Shown here piece after piece: positions 27,251 through 36,863 of a DNA stretch of 64,000 nucleotides. The notes under the pieces were generated by a model, which was not told the origin of the DNA, searched no databases, and saw nothing but the letters and a program-made list of their open reading frames with translations. This DNA is from Hyphomicrobium sp. (GTDB lineage: Bacteria > Pseudomonadota > Alphaproteobacteria > Rhizobiales > Hyphomicrobiaceae). The position numbers and the translations under genes are program-made. The DNA is taken from positions 1 through 64,000 of the forward strand of contig NZ_WBUE01000014.1 in assembly GCF_009026145.1 (NCBI RefSeq). The letters run 5' to 3'. How positions within the stretch are numbered: position 1 is the stretch's first letter; each line of letters begins with the position of its first letter.

Positions 27251-29737
27251 CTACTCTGCGGCGGCGCTTTCGACGCCGCGCGAATTATGCCCCAGCGCGC
27301 TCGTCCGATAGTTGGGCTTGAGCGAGTCCGGATCGAAATGATCGACGGCGATGACACGCGCGGTGAGCGCTTCCAGCTCGCGCAATTGCTGGCCTTCGCT
27401 CTCGGTCACGACGCCCTTGTCGATCGCTTCGCCGATCCAGTCGTTGCTGTGATAACGGCGGATTGTGCCCGCGCGGATGGCGCGTTCAAGCTTCTTCTCA
27501 GCTTCCTCGGCGGCGACGGTCTTCTTCAGTGTCACCTCGAGTAGGCCAGTCGGGTCGTCGGGGTCGTTGGAGACGTAGATGTAGCGTGTCAGGCGGTCGC
27601 GCACTTCGGGCGCGTCGAGCGCCAGCTTGACGGCACGATGGCCGAGCGCGTCAGACGCCGGGCGATAGGGGTTGCCGAGCGGGAAGGCGACGATACGCAT
27701 CGCCCAGCGCGCCGGTGCGACCGGGAAGTTGTCGACGACGCCGCGCAGCGCTTCCTGAAAGCGGTAGAGACCATTTTGGGCGGCGAGATCGACGAACGTG
27801 CGATCACTGGAAAGGCGTCCGTCGTCTTCGTAGCGCTTCAGCACGCAGCCCAGGATGTAGAGCTCGGCGAGCGCGTCGGCGAGCCGCCCGGAGAGCTTCT
27901 GCTTCGTCTTCAGGCTGCCGCCGAGCGCGCCGACTGTGAGGTCGGCGACGAAGGCGAAGCTGCGCGAGCAGCGCGCCAGTTGACGGTACCAATTGGCCGT
28001 GTCGAAGGACTTCTCGGGTGCAGGCGCGAACAGCCCGCCGGTGACATTGTGGAAGAAGGCGCCGCAGGCATTGGAGAAGGAGAAAGCGACGTGGTCGCCG
28101 AGCGCGCGGTCGAAAGCATCGAGGCCGCGCTCCTGATCAGGGTCCTGCGCCGCCTGCACCTCGCGGTAGAGGTAAGGGTGCGAGCGTAGGGCGCCCTGCG
28201 CGAAGGTGATGAGGGTGCGCGTCAGGATGTTGGCCCCTTCGACGGTGATGCCCACGGGGACCATCTGGTAGGCGGACTGCAGGTAGTTCGTCGGGCCATC
28301 GCAGATGGCGCGGCCACCGTGAATGTCGAAGGCGTCGTTGACGGCGCGGCGCATGCGCTCGGTCGTCTGGTATTTCATCAACGCCGAGATGACCGACGGG
28401 CGCTCGCCGCGCGACACCATGGCGGCGGTGACGGCGCGCGCCGCTTCGCTGGCATAGGCCGTCTCGATCATGCGCGCCAATGGCTCCTCGATGCCTTCCA
28501 TGCGCGCAATGGGCAGGCCGAACTGGCGGCGGATGCGCGCGTAGGCGGTGGTGAAGCGCAGCATGGCCTTGGCGCCGGCCGTGGCCGACGAGGGTAGCGA
28601 AATGGCGCGTCCCGCCGCGAGGCACTCCATGAGCATGCGCCAGCCCTGCCCGGCCATGGCTTCGCCGCCGATGATCCAATCCATCGGGATGACAACGTCG
28701 CGCCCCCAGTTGGGACCATTGGGGAACGCATTGCCGGCCGGCAGATGCCGCCGCCCGATCTGCACGCCCGCATGCACGGTGGGGATCATGGCGACGGTGA
28801 TGCCGAGATTTTCCCCTTTGCCGAGGATGTTGTCCGGATCGAACAGGCGGAAGGCGAGGCCGAGCAGCGTAGCCCGAGGGCCCAGCGTGATGTAACGCTT
28901 GTCCCACGACAGGCGGATGGCCGGCTTGCCATCGGGGCCGTGGATCACGGTGCCGATGTCGCGCATGGTGGCAGCGTCGGAGCCCGAGGTCGGTCCCGTA
29001 AGTGCAAAGCATGGGATCTCCTCGCCCTTGGCGAGGCGCGGCAGATAGTGGTGCTTCTGCTGCTCGGTGCCGTACTTCTCGATCAGCTCGCCAGGCCCCA
29101 ACGAGTTCGGCACCATAACGATTGTCACGACGTCCGGCGAGCGCGAGGCGATCTTGCCGATGATCAGCGACTGCGCCTGCGCCGAGAAACCCAGACCTCC
29201 GTGCTCCTTGGAGATGAGCATGCCGAGGAAGCCGTGCGACTTGACGAAATCCCAGATCTTGTCGGGGATCTCTCGCTGCTGATGGCGTACCTGCCAGTCG
29301 TCGATGAGGCGACATAGCTCCTCGGTTGGCCCATCGAGGAAGGCCTGCTCCTCGGGGGTCAGGACGACGGGGGCGATAGCGCGCAGCTTGTCCCAATCCG
29401 GCGTGCCGGAGAACAGCTCGGCGTCGAAGCCGACAGTGCCGGCCTCCAGCGCCTGCTGCTCGGTGTCGGAAACCTTGGGCAACGTGCCCTTGACGAACTT
29501 GAAGATGGGCGCCGCGACCCCGGCGCGGCGAACCGCGGGGATGGCGAGCACGGCGAAACCGACAACGAACAGCCACATCAGGAAGCCGAACAGCCCCGTC
29601 TGGCCGTGCACGGCGTCGCTGCTCCAGATCAAGGCCGCGATGGCAAGGGCGCCAGCCCACGCCCACAGGGGCGCCTTGTACATACCGAGGGCGAGGACGC
29701 CGGCCAGCAGCGCGACGCAAAACAGAAGCTCGACCAT
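27251..29737 (-). CDS. fadE: acyl-CoA dehydrogenase, FadE-type
   Basis: N-terminal TM segments, LTGPTSGSDA, long FadE-type C-terminal domain; adjacent to fadB- and fadA-like genes. Confidence 0.9.
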   Translation of the reverse strand: MVELLFCVALLAGVLALGMYKAPLWAWAGALAIAALIWSSDAVHGQTGLFGFLMWLFVVGFAVLAIPAVRRAGVAAPIFKFVKGTLPKVSDTEQQALEAGTVGFDAELFSGTPDWDKLRAIAPVVLTPEEQAFLDGPTEELCRLIDDWQVRHQQREIPDKIWDFVKSHGFLGMLISKEHGGLGFSAQAQSLIIGKIASRSPDVVTIVMVPNSLGPGELIEKYGTEQQKHHYLPRLAKGEEIPCFALTGPTSGSDAATMRDIGTVIHGPDGKPAIRLSWDKRYITLGPRATLLGLAFRLFDPDNILGKGENLGITVAMIPTVHAGVQIGRRHLPAGNAFPNGPNWGRDVVIPMDWIIGGEAMAGQGWRMLMECLAAGRAISLPSSATAGAKAMLRFTTAYARIRRQFGLPIARMEGIEEPLARMIETAYASEAARAVTAAMVSRGERPSVISALMKYQTTERMRRAVNDAFDIHGGRAICDGPTNYLQSAYQMVPVGITVEGANILTRTLITFAQGALRSHPYLYREVQAAQDPDQERGLDAFDRALGDHVAFSFSNACGAFFHNVTGGLFAPAPEKSFDTANWYRQLARCSRSFAFVADLTVGALGGSLKTKQKLSGRLADALAELYILGCVLKRYEDDGRLSSDRTFVDLAAQNGLYRFQEALRGVVDNFPVAPARWAMRIVAFPLGNPYRPASDALGHRAVKLALDAPEVRDRLTRYIYVSNDPDDPTGLLEVTLKKTVAAEEAEKKLERAIRAGTIRRYHSNDWIGEAIDKGVVTESEGQQLRELEALTARVIAVDHFDPDSLKPNYRTSALGHNSRGVESAAAE

Positions 29738-29978
29738 GCCTTTGTGCCTCCGCCGTCGTACCTTGGCCTCGTCCGGTTCAGACGCCAACCTAACGTGCGG
29801 CTCATTGCGTTGGCGTTAAGCTCAATGCGAGCTTTCCGAGCGTGCCAATTGCACCTGACCGGACAGCGCGAGGCGCCGGTTCCGGCTCGTGAAAGCGGGC
29901 AGTATAGCCCCTTTCGGACGGGAAGATGAACCTGCAAGTCGGTAACGAGGCCGGGCGGCTGACGGCGCTAATCGGGCT

Positions 29979-31433
29979 TCAGTCCTTGTTGAGAGCCTTC
30001 AGCTTCTGCAGCTGCTTCTTGATGCTCTTCAGCTGCTTGCTCGGGCTGTCGAGGGTCACCTTGGTGCAGTTCGGCGGCCGGCCTGTGTAGCCCTTCGGGC
30101 ACTTGATCGGCGGCAACTTGCGGCAATTCGGCGGGCTGCCGATGAACCCCTTCGGGCACTTGATCGGCAGCAGCTTGCGGCACTTGGGCGGCTTGCCGAC
30201 ATAGCCGTTCGGGCAGCTCAGCGACGGCAGCTTCAGGCAATTGGGCGGCGTGCCGATGTAGCCCTTCGGGCAGTGGCTGTCCGGCTTGACGCAGCCCTTG
30301 CGTGTCCACTTCCAGCCTTTGGCCAGGCATTCGGACTTCGGATCGGATTGCGGGCTGTCCGGAGAGGCTTCGCACGCGTACGCATTCCTGCCGGTGCGCA
30401 CGCGCGTCGTGCCGTCCGGGCAGACGCAGCGCCAGCGCGGCGGCATCGTCTTCAGCAGGATCAGGTTGCCGCCCGAGCACCGCGGCTTTGTGGGGACGAC
30501 AAGATCGTCCGATGGCAGCGTCACGCGGTGCGCGCAATAGACGGCCTGATCACCGCGCCGGCGCGCCTTCACCCGCCAGCCTGCCTCGCTCCAGCCCCTG
30601 GGAACCTCTTTCCAGCCGGTCCAGCAATTGAGCGGCAGTGGCGTCGAGGGCGGCGTGGTCGACGGTGGAGGGGCGGTCCCGCCACCCTCGTTGGCTTCCT
30701 CGACGTCGTCGTCCTTGCCGCCATCGGTGGGCGCATCGGGAACGGTGCCGTCGACGATGTCTTCAGGCGTGAATATGGGGTCCTTGTCGAACGACGGCGG
30801 ACTGACGACGAACGGGAACGCCGCCTCGAACGGCTCGCCGTCCTTCTCAAGGCTGGCCCACTTGACGGGATTGCCAACCTCACCTTCCGGCGTGATGCGA
30901 ATGAGCTTGCCGGGCTCGTCGTGCAGCCCGCACTCACCCCTTTCGTTGCACACCTCGATGGCGCCTTCGATGAGCAACAGCCACGACAGGCCGCTCGACT
31001 GAACGTAGACGTCGAAGATCGTGCCGCGCACGGTGATGGACGCCGACGGGGTGCGAATGACGTACGCCGGCTTGGCGGCTATGCCGGTGACGAAGCGGAA
31101 GGCGCCCTTCGCGAGATTGAGGACAATGGCGCCGCCAGAAATGTCAGGGTTATAGACAAACTCGTCGAGCAGCAACCTCGACCCTGGCCCCAGCGCCAAC
31201 TGCGTGTCGTCGCGCAAGCGGATTTCGCCGGTGCCGTCGCTGCTGACCACGATCAGCTCGTCCTGGCGCACTCTGTCTCCCATGGCCAGGGGGCGCTCGT
31301 CGGTCTCATAGGCAGCGGTGACGAGGTTGACGATCCTTACCGCCGCGCCAATGTCATCACCTGGCGCGGCAATAGCCGGCATCCCGCTGCAGAGCAGCGC
31401 CATGCCGATCAGTGCTCGTAGTCCGAGGCGCAT
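29979..31433 (-). CDS. FecR domain-containing protein with C-terminal Cys-rich repeats
   Basis: DDTQLALGPGSRLLLDEFVYNPD...GAFRFVTGIAAKPAYVIRTPSASITVRGTIFDVYV; C-terminal CPKGYxGxPPNC repeats. Confidence 0.85.
   Translation of the reverse strand: MRLGLRALIGMALLCSGMPAIAAPGDDIGAAVRIVNLVTAAYETDERPLAMGDRVRQDELIVVSSDGTGEIRLRDDTQLALGPGSRLLLDEFVYNPDISGGAIVLNLAKGAFRFVTGIAAKPAYVIRTPSASITVRGTIFDVYVQSSGLSWLLLIEGAIEVCNERGECGLHDEPGKLIRITPEGEVGNPVKWASLEKDGEPFEAAFPFVVSPPSFDKDPIFTPEDIVDGTVPDAPTDGGKDDDVEEANEGGGTAPPPSTTPPSTPLPLNCWTGWKEVPRGWSEAGWRVKARRRGDQAVYCAHRVTLPSDDLVVPTKPRCSGGNLILLKTMPPRWRCVCPDGTTRVRTGRNAYACEASPDSPQSDPKSECLAKGWKWTRKGCVKPDSHCPKGYIGTPPNCLKLPSLSCPNGYVGKPPKCRKLLPIKCPKGFIGSPPNCRKLPPIKCPKGYTGRPPNCTKVTLDSPSKQLKSIKKQLQKLKALNKD
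30064..30272 (-). repeat. four tandem 57-nt (19-aa) CPKG(Y/F)xGxPPxC units (last partial) inside the FecR-domain gene
   Basis: 57-nt spacing of gcccttcgggca-type segments; protein CPKGYIGTPPNCLKLPSLS/CPNGYVGKPPKCRKLLPIK/CPKGFIGSPPNCRKLPPIK/CPKGYTGRPPNC. Confidence 0.88.
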
Positions 31434-31490
31434 GACGAGTTAGCCGTCCGCTATCGCGCCCCATCCATAGCCGACCTGCAAGTGGAGAGG

Positions 31491-31506
31491 TGTTCCCTAG
31501 GGAACA
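31491..31506. promoter_or_regulatory. perfect 16-bp palindrome TGTTCCCTAGGGAACA
   Basis: About 58 bp upstream of the FecR-domain gene start. Confidence 0.5.
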
Positions 31507-31606
31507 GGATCGCCTTCACAGACCCTTGATACGCCTTGCCGATTAACTCCCTGTTTGGATTGCGGCGAGGCTTTTGCCTTTCACCATCAGGGCGCCCAGC
31601 CGCAGC

Positions 31607-31825
31607 TCAGGGCGCGTGCCAGTCGCAGGGAACCTCCCGCTCGACGTCCCTGGCGAAAGTCTCCCGCGTCGTGTGGCGCCGCGACTCCTCGTCCCACGTC
31701 GGAAAGGCCAGCTTACCACGCGCCACGTAGGTGAGCTTCTGGCCGTCGAGCTCCACGACCTTCCACACCTCGCGGTTGGGCGTCACGTAGCACCGACCCA
31801 CGCCTATCGAGTTGGCTCCGATCAT
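31607..31825 (-). CDS. small hypothetical protein (72 aa)
   Basis: MIGANSIGVGRCYVTPNREVWKVVELDGQKLTYVARGKLAFPTWDEES; plausible composition. Confidence 0.55.
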   Translation of the reverse strand: MIGANSIGVGRCYVTPNREVWKVVELDGQKLTYVARGKLAFPTWDEESRRHTTRETFARDVEREVPCDWHAP

Positions 31826-32045
31826 CGTCAGCTCCCTGATGCGACTGCAACCTCCGTTCCACTACCTTAACGCCCCGCGCCGCTGTTGCGTCGCAGAAAC
31901 GCCCGGCCTCACGTTGCGGCGCACCGCAAGCGACGTTTCTTACCTTGCCGCCGGTGCTGGGTCTGCCCTACTACTTTCGTCGGAAATCGCCTTGCGGCCA
32001 GGACAGAAGTCGAACGACCCCGCGCGCGAGCAATCGGAGGATGCA

Positions 32046-33275
32046 ATGAAGATTTATCCAACTCTAGAGATCCCTGAGACTCTCGCCGCCGGCCCGGGAC
32101 CGGGCAACACCGACCCGCGCGTGCTCGAGCGCTTCGCCAAGACGGGCGTTGCCGACCACATGCAGAAAGACGTCGTGCGCGGCATGCTCGAAGCCAAGGA
32201 GATGCTGCGCGATCTGTGGGGCACCAAGAACGTCTATACCTATGGCGTCGCCGGCACGGGCTTCTCCGGCCTCGACTGCGTGCTGTCCCTGATCCTGCCG
32301 GGCGACAAGGTCGTCGCCTTCCCCAACGGCACGTTCTCGGGCATCGACAGCCTCACGATCCGCATGAAGGCGGCGACGGCCGAGGAACTGGCTGCCGATT
32401 CTCTCAACCCCAAGCCGGCCAGCGTGACGATCGTCGAGACGCCGCATGGCCAGTCGGTCACCGGCGAGACGGTCGATAAGGCGCTGGCCGAGAAGAAGCC
32501 CATGTGGGCGTTCATGGCCCACTGGGAGACGGGCTCGGGCCGCATCAATGACCTGAAGGGCTTCTCTGATGCCTGCCTGAAGCACGGCGTGATGGGCATT
32601 GTCGATGCCGTATCGAGCCTCGGCGTCGCCGATTTCAGCATCGACGACTACCCCGGCGTCGTCGCGTGGGCGTCCTGCCCGCAGAAGGGCGTGCTGTCGC
32701 TGCCGCTCACTTACGCGCCGGTCAGCTTCACCGACAAGGCCATCGAGATGGTCAAGAAGCGGGGCTGCCGCACGTACGTGCATCACCCGATTCTCGACGC
32801 CCGCCACTGGGGCATCGTCGACGGCAAGGACGTACCGAACGCGGTCTACCACCAGACGCATTCGTGTTACGCGGTGGCCGCTTTCCACGAGGCGCTGCGC
32901 ATCATCCTCGGCTACGGCCGCCGCCGCAAAGCGTCCGACTACGCCTATCACGAGCGCGCGCTGAGGCAAGCGGTCGAGGCCATGGGCTGCGACGTCACGT
33001 CGAATATGACGAGCCTTGTCGTGCTCAATCTGCCGGGCAAGCTCAAGGGCAAGGAGAAGGACCTCGTGGCCGGCGCCCGCGCCAAGGGCTTCGGCATCTG
33101 GCCCACGCTGTCCGAGCCGGTGCAGATCCGCATCGGCATCCTCAATCAGCTGTCGCCGGAGCAGATCTCCGAGATCGTCAGCCGCTTTGCCGACGCCATG
33201 CTGGAGATGGGCGCCGAATTTGACAAGCAGAAGGTGATGAGCGGGCTGAAGAGCTACTACGCCCAGGCCGCGTAG
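32046..33275 (+). CDS. class V PLP-dependent aminotransferase (alanine/serine-glyoxylate type)
   Basis: ATG after GGAGG; GPGPGNTDPRVL, HWETGSGRIND, VDAVSSLG, SCPQKGVLSLP (PLP Lys). Confidence 0.88.
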   Translation: MKIYPTLEIPETLAAGPGPGNTDPRVLERFAKTGVADHMQKDVVRGMLEAKEMLRDLWGTKNVYTYGVAGTGFSGLDCVLSLILPGDKVVAFPNGTFSGIDSLTIRMKAATAEELAADSLNPKPASVTIVETPHGQSVTGETVDKALAEKKPMWAFMAHWETGSGRINDLKGFSDACLKHGVMGIVDAVSSLGVADFSIDDYPGVVAWASCPQKGVLSLPLTYAPVSFTDKAIEMVKKRGCRTYVHHPILDARHWGIVDGKDVPNAVYHQTHSCYAVAAFHEALRIILGYGRRRKASDYAYHERALRQAVEAMGCDVTSNMTSLVVLNLPGKLKGKEKDLVAGARAKGFGIWPTLSEPVQIRIGILNQLSPEQISEIVSRFADAMLEMGAEFDKQKVMSGLKSYYAQAA

Positions 33276-33299
33276 CCACCGTCGACGTTAAGCATGGAG

Positions 33300-33339
33300 C
33301 GCCGGTCAGAGCATATTGGCTGTGACCGGCGTTTCTGTT
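33300..33339 (+). terminator. Rho-independent terminator
   Basis: CGCCGGTCA ... TGACCGGCG stem followed by TTTCTGTT after the aminotransferase. Confidence 0.65.
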
Positions 33340-33409
33340 GCGGCACGGCAATCGCCACGTGGCGTTGCATATTTCAGCTTGCGAACCCCCCAGCCCTCTG
33401 CGTATCGAC

Positions 33410-33955
33410 TGACGTACGGAGTTCCGGCTTCTTTCACGGGGTGGGGTGCGAGTCTTCGCTTATTGGTCGGCGCCGGTCACGTAGATGGAGCTTGCTACGG
33501 GGCCACGATCTGACAATCTGCTCCTATGAGCCCGCGCAGTTGAGGCAACAGCGCCTCGATGCCCGCATCGAGGATGCGCGCGAAGTGCTTTACGACGCTT
33601 CTCTCGGTCCTTTGCAGCAGAAGAAGCCCGACCACTTTAGCGATCACTTCCGCATCGGGGGCTGGAACAAAGACTGGGCGTGTGGGTCGATCTCGATCTG
33701 ATCTTCATGCGCAGGCTGCCCGACCAGCCCCCGCATCTTCGGCTGGGAAAGTGGCAACTCGATCAACGGCGCGGTGCTGGGGCAGCGCCGTGCTCGCCGA
33801 CTACCTTGCCCTATGCCGCCAGCGGCCCGTGCAGCAGGTCGCTCCCTGGTGGCCGCTTCACCGACCGCAACTTTCCGAGCGGCTTGCATCGCTGCCGTAC
33901 GGGCGCATATTCGGCGGAAGCGCCAACGACTGGCGTAGAAGCTCGCGCGCAAAGG
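33410..33955 (+). pseudogene. decayed glycosyltransferase (GT32-like, DXD) remnant
   Basis: Fragments in changing frames: GHDLTICSYEPAQLR...DAREVLYDA...HFSDHFRI..GGW, then VWVDLDLIFMRRLP, then IFGWESGNSINGAVL, then AVLADYLALCRQRP...LPYGRIFGG. Confidence 0.6.
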
Positions 33956-33963
33956 AGGACCTC

Positions 33964-34593
33964 ATGACACCTTGGGAGATCAAAGGCCGCGAGTTCGGCA
34001 ACTGCAACTGCGCCTATGGCTGTCCCTGCCAGTTCAACGCGCTTCCCACGCATGGAGACTGCCGCGGGCTTGCGGTGTTCGACATCGAGAAGGGTCATCA
34101 CGGAACGACCCGGCTCGACGGCCTCAAGGCAGCGGGCATCTTCCGCTGGCCCGGACCCATTCACGAAGGCAAAGGTGAGGGCGTGCACGTCATCGATAAG
34201 CGCGCCACGGCTGAGCAGCACGAAGCGTTGCGACGCATCCTGCGCGGCGAGGACACCGAGCCTGGGGCGACGGTGTTCCAGATCTTCGCCTCCACTTGCG
34301 ATACGCTGCACGAGCCGATCATCGCCGACATCGATTTAGAGCTCGACATCGAGGCACGCACGGCGCGCGCCCGCATCGACGGCGTCCTCGAGATGCGCGG
34401 GGCGCCCATCGTGAACCCCATCACCGGGGCCGAGCACCGGGTGCGCATCGAGCAGCCCAATGGCTTCGAGTTCGCCGCTGCAGAGATCGGGCGCGGCTGG
34501 TCGACGACGCAGGGTCCGGTCAGCTACGAGCTCGCCGATACCTACGGACAGTTCGCGCACATCCATCTCTGCCACACCGGTATGGTGCGCTGA
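33964..34593 (+). CDS. DUF1326 domain-containing protein
   Basis: FGNCNCAYGCPCQFNALPTHGDC Cys motif; VFDIEKGHHG. Confidence 0.85.
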   Translation: MTPWEIKGREFGNCNCAYGCPCQFNALPTHGDCRGLAVFDIEKGHHGTTRLDGLKAAGIFRWPGPIHEGKGEGVHVIDKRATAEQHEALRRILRGEDTEPGATVFQIFASTCDTLHEPIIADIDLELDIEARTARARIDGVLEMRGAPIVNPITGAEHRVRIEQPNGFEFAAAEIGRGWSTTQGPVSYELADTYGQFAHIHLCHTGMVR

Positions 34594-34596
34594 GGT

Positions 34597-35403
34597 ATGG
34601 CCGAGCGCGCGCTTGAATTGCTACTGCGGCGCGAGCGGGCCATCATCTGGGGCGCGCTCGCCGTCTTGACGGGCCTCGCGTGGCTCTGGGTGCTTGTCGG
34701 CTCTGGCACCGGCATGAGCACCCTCGCCATGACGACGTGGCAGTTTCCACCCCCGCGCCCGGCGTTGATGATGCAAGGGGATTGGTCGCCTGCGTACTGG
34801 CTCACCATGCTCGCCATGTGGTGGGTGATGATGATCGCCATGATGGTTCCGAGTGCGGCGCCCACGATCCTGCTGTACGCCCGCGTCGTCCGCCACGGAA
34901 ACAGCATGGACGAAGGCGCGTTAGTCCCCACCGCCGATTTCGGCGCAGGCTACCTCGTTGCGTGGCTCGGCTTCAGTGCCCTCGCCACGGCCCTGCAGTT
35001 CGCCCTCGAGCGATCGGGACTCATCGACGGCATGATGATGTGGTCGACGGAGCGTTGGCTCACGGCGGGGCTGCTGATTGCCGCCGGCCTCTACCAGCTA
35101 TCACCGCTCAAGATGGCCTGCCTAGCGCAATGTCGCTCGCCCGCAGAATTCTTGTCGCGGCACTGGCGCCGCGGACGCAGCGGTGCGTTCCGTCTGGGGG
35201 TCCTGCATGGCGCTTACTGTCTCGGCTGCTGCTGGGCGCTGATGCTACTGCTGTTTGCCGCCGGCATCATGAATCTCGTGTGGATTGCGGGGCTCGCGGT
35301 GCTGGTCCTGCTCGAAAAGCTCGCCCCCTTCGGCGCCAACCTGGCGAACCCGTCGGCGGCGCTGCTGCTCCTCGCCGGTGCTGCCCTGCTCGTGCCGGCA
35401 TAG
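34597..35403 (+). CDS. DUF2182 domain-containing integral membrane protein
   Basis: WLTMLAMWWVMMIAMMVPSAAP, QLSPLKMACLAQCRSP, HGAYCLGCCWALM; directly follows the DUF1326 gene. Confidence 0.87.
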   Translation: MAERALELLLRRERAIIWGALAVLTGLAWLWVLVGSGTGMSTLAMTTWQFPPPRPALMMQGDWSPAYWLTMLAMWWVMMIAMMVPSAAPTILLYARVVRHGNSMDEGALVPTADFGAGYLVAWLGFSALATALQFALERSGLIDGMMMWSTERWLTAGLLIAAGLYQLSPLKMACLAQCRSPAEFLSRHWRRGRSGAFRLGVLHGAYCLGCCWALMLLLFAAGIMNLVWIAGLAVLVLLEKLAPFGANLANPSAALLLLAGAALLVPA

Positions 35404-35406
35404 CCC

Positions 35407-35424
35407 GGGCGCCGCTGGCGCCCT
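35407..35424. terminator. hairpin GGGCGCC-GCT-GGCGCCC between convergent genes
   Basis: Perfect 7-bp stem; weak T-tract. Confidence 0.4.
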
Positions 35425-35430
35425 TGCGCA

Positions 35431-36750
35431 TCAGCCCTTGTGAGACAGAGCGGTGTTGTCGTTGAGGGCATCGGCGATGATGGCGTGGTACCAAGCGAGG
35501 CCCTCGGCGTAATTCTTCCGCCGCACCTCGGCGCTTTCCCCCTTCTGCGACACGAACGGCCCGTTCGGAACCAGGATCGGCTTGCCGTCCTTTTCGCCCG
35601 GCGTGTAGTCGGCGCCGATCTTGATCGAATCATCCGCGGCGAGCAGCGACCAGCAGGTGTTGCGGTAGCGCGCGACAGCCGGCTCGCCGCCGGCCAGCGC
35701 GGCGAGGATATCGGCGGCGACGACCTTGCCGTGGCTGTTGGCGGTGTACGCCGACTTCGGCATCTCGACGGCGATGGCGGCATCGCCGATGACGTAGATG
35801 CCATCGACCTTGGCGGAGGAGAAGTTCTCCGGCCTGATCGGACACCAGCCGCCGGGGTCGGCGCAGCCGGCCTGGATGGCGATGTTGCCCGCCGTTTGCA
35901 CCGGGATGACGTTGACGACCGCGCCCTTCAGCTTCGTACCCGAGGCAGTCTGCACCTCCATCGTCTTGGGATCGACGCGCACGACGCGGAAATCGTCGAT
36001 CTCGTTGGTCAGGTTCAGATCGATGATGCCGGCATAGTACCTCTCGAACGCCTCCTCGAACGCCCCCTGCTTGGAGAAGGTCGGCTTGGCATCGAGGATC
36101 ACTAGTTTCGACTTGGGCTTATGCGTCTTGAGGAAATGCGCGATCATGCAGGCGCGCTCGTAGGGCCCCGGTGGGCAGCGGTATGGATTAGCCGGCACGG
36201 TCATGATCACGACCCCGCCGTCGTCCATGGCCTCGAGCTGCCTCATCAACAGCAGCGTCTGCGGACCTGCCTTCCAGGCGTGCGGCATGATCTCGGCGGC
36301 CGCCGCCGAATAGCCTTCGATGGCGTCGTATTTGAAGTCGATGCCGGGCGAGAGCACGAGCCGGTCGTAGGGAAGCGTCGCGCCGCCGGCCAGGCTGACG
36401 CTTCTCTTGCCGGTGTCGATTGCCGCGGCCGTGTCGGTTACGACGTTAATGCCGAGCTTCCTGAGCCCGTCGTAGCTGTGCTGCAGCGAGGCGAAGGTGC
36501 GGAACCCGCCGAAGAAGTGGTTGGAGTTGAAGCAGGACGTGTAGATGGGCCGCTGCTCGATGACGGTGACGTCGAGTTGCGGTTCCTCGGTCTTGAGGAT
36601 GCGGGCAACGGTGCCACCCCCAGCCCCGCCGCCGACGATGACGACCCTGGCCCCTCCCTTGGCGAGCGCTGGAGCACCGATGAGCGCCGGACTTGCCGCT
36701 GCCAGCGCCGCTCCTCCGAACAGCCGCCCGAACTCCCTGCGATCGATCAT
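35431..36750 (-). CDS. FAD-dependent sulfide dehydrogenase-type flavoprotein (FccB/SoxF-like)
   Basis: Tat-like RREFGRLFGG signal; VVIVGGGAGGGTVARIL; RPIYTSCFNSNHFFGG; FCSD-like C-terminus. Confidence 0.85.
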   Translation of the reverse strand: MIDRREFGRLFGGAALAAASPALIGAPALAKGGARVVIVGGGAGGGTVARILKTEEPQLDVTVIEQRPIYTSCFNSNHFFGGFRTFASLQHSYDGLRKLGINVVTDTAAAIDTGKRSVSLAGGATLPYDRLVLSPGIDFKYDAIEGYSAAAAEIMPHAWKAGPQTLLLMRQLEAMDDGGVVIMTVPANPYRCPPGPYERACMIAHFLKTHKPKSKLVILDAKPTFSKQGAFEEAFERYYAGIIDLNLTNEIDDFRVVRVDPKTMEVQTASGTKLKGAVVNVIPVQTAGNIAIQAGCADPGGWCPIRPENFSSAKVDGIYVIGDAAIAVEMPKSAYTANSHGKVVAADILAALAGGEPAVARYRNTCWSLLAADDSIKIGADYTPGEKDGKPILVPNGPFVSQKGESAEVRRKNYAEGLAWYHAIIADALNDNTALSHKG

Positions 36751-36863
36751 GTCGTGGTGCCTTGTTCCCGGCCCGTCGTTACCGATATCGTATGCCGGGC
36801 CGGGAAGCCCCGGCAACATACCCGTTGTCGATATGCATGGCGCCGCGGGACGATAAACGTAAG

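Noticed and set aside
25833-27311. Plus-strand ORF of 492 aa opposite the FadB-like gene
   Set aside because: Antisense shadow of a clearly coding frame.
28137-29720. Minus-strand ORF of 527 aa overlapping fadE in another frame
   Set aside because: Arg-rich alternative frame of the FadE gene.
36783-36835. CGATATCG and imperfect GC hairpin between soxF-like and soxY genes as operator
   Set aside because: Short and imperfect; not distinguishable from background by eye.
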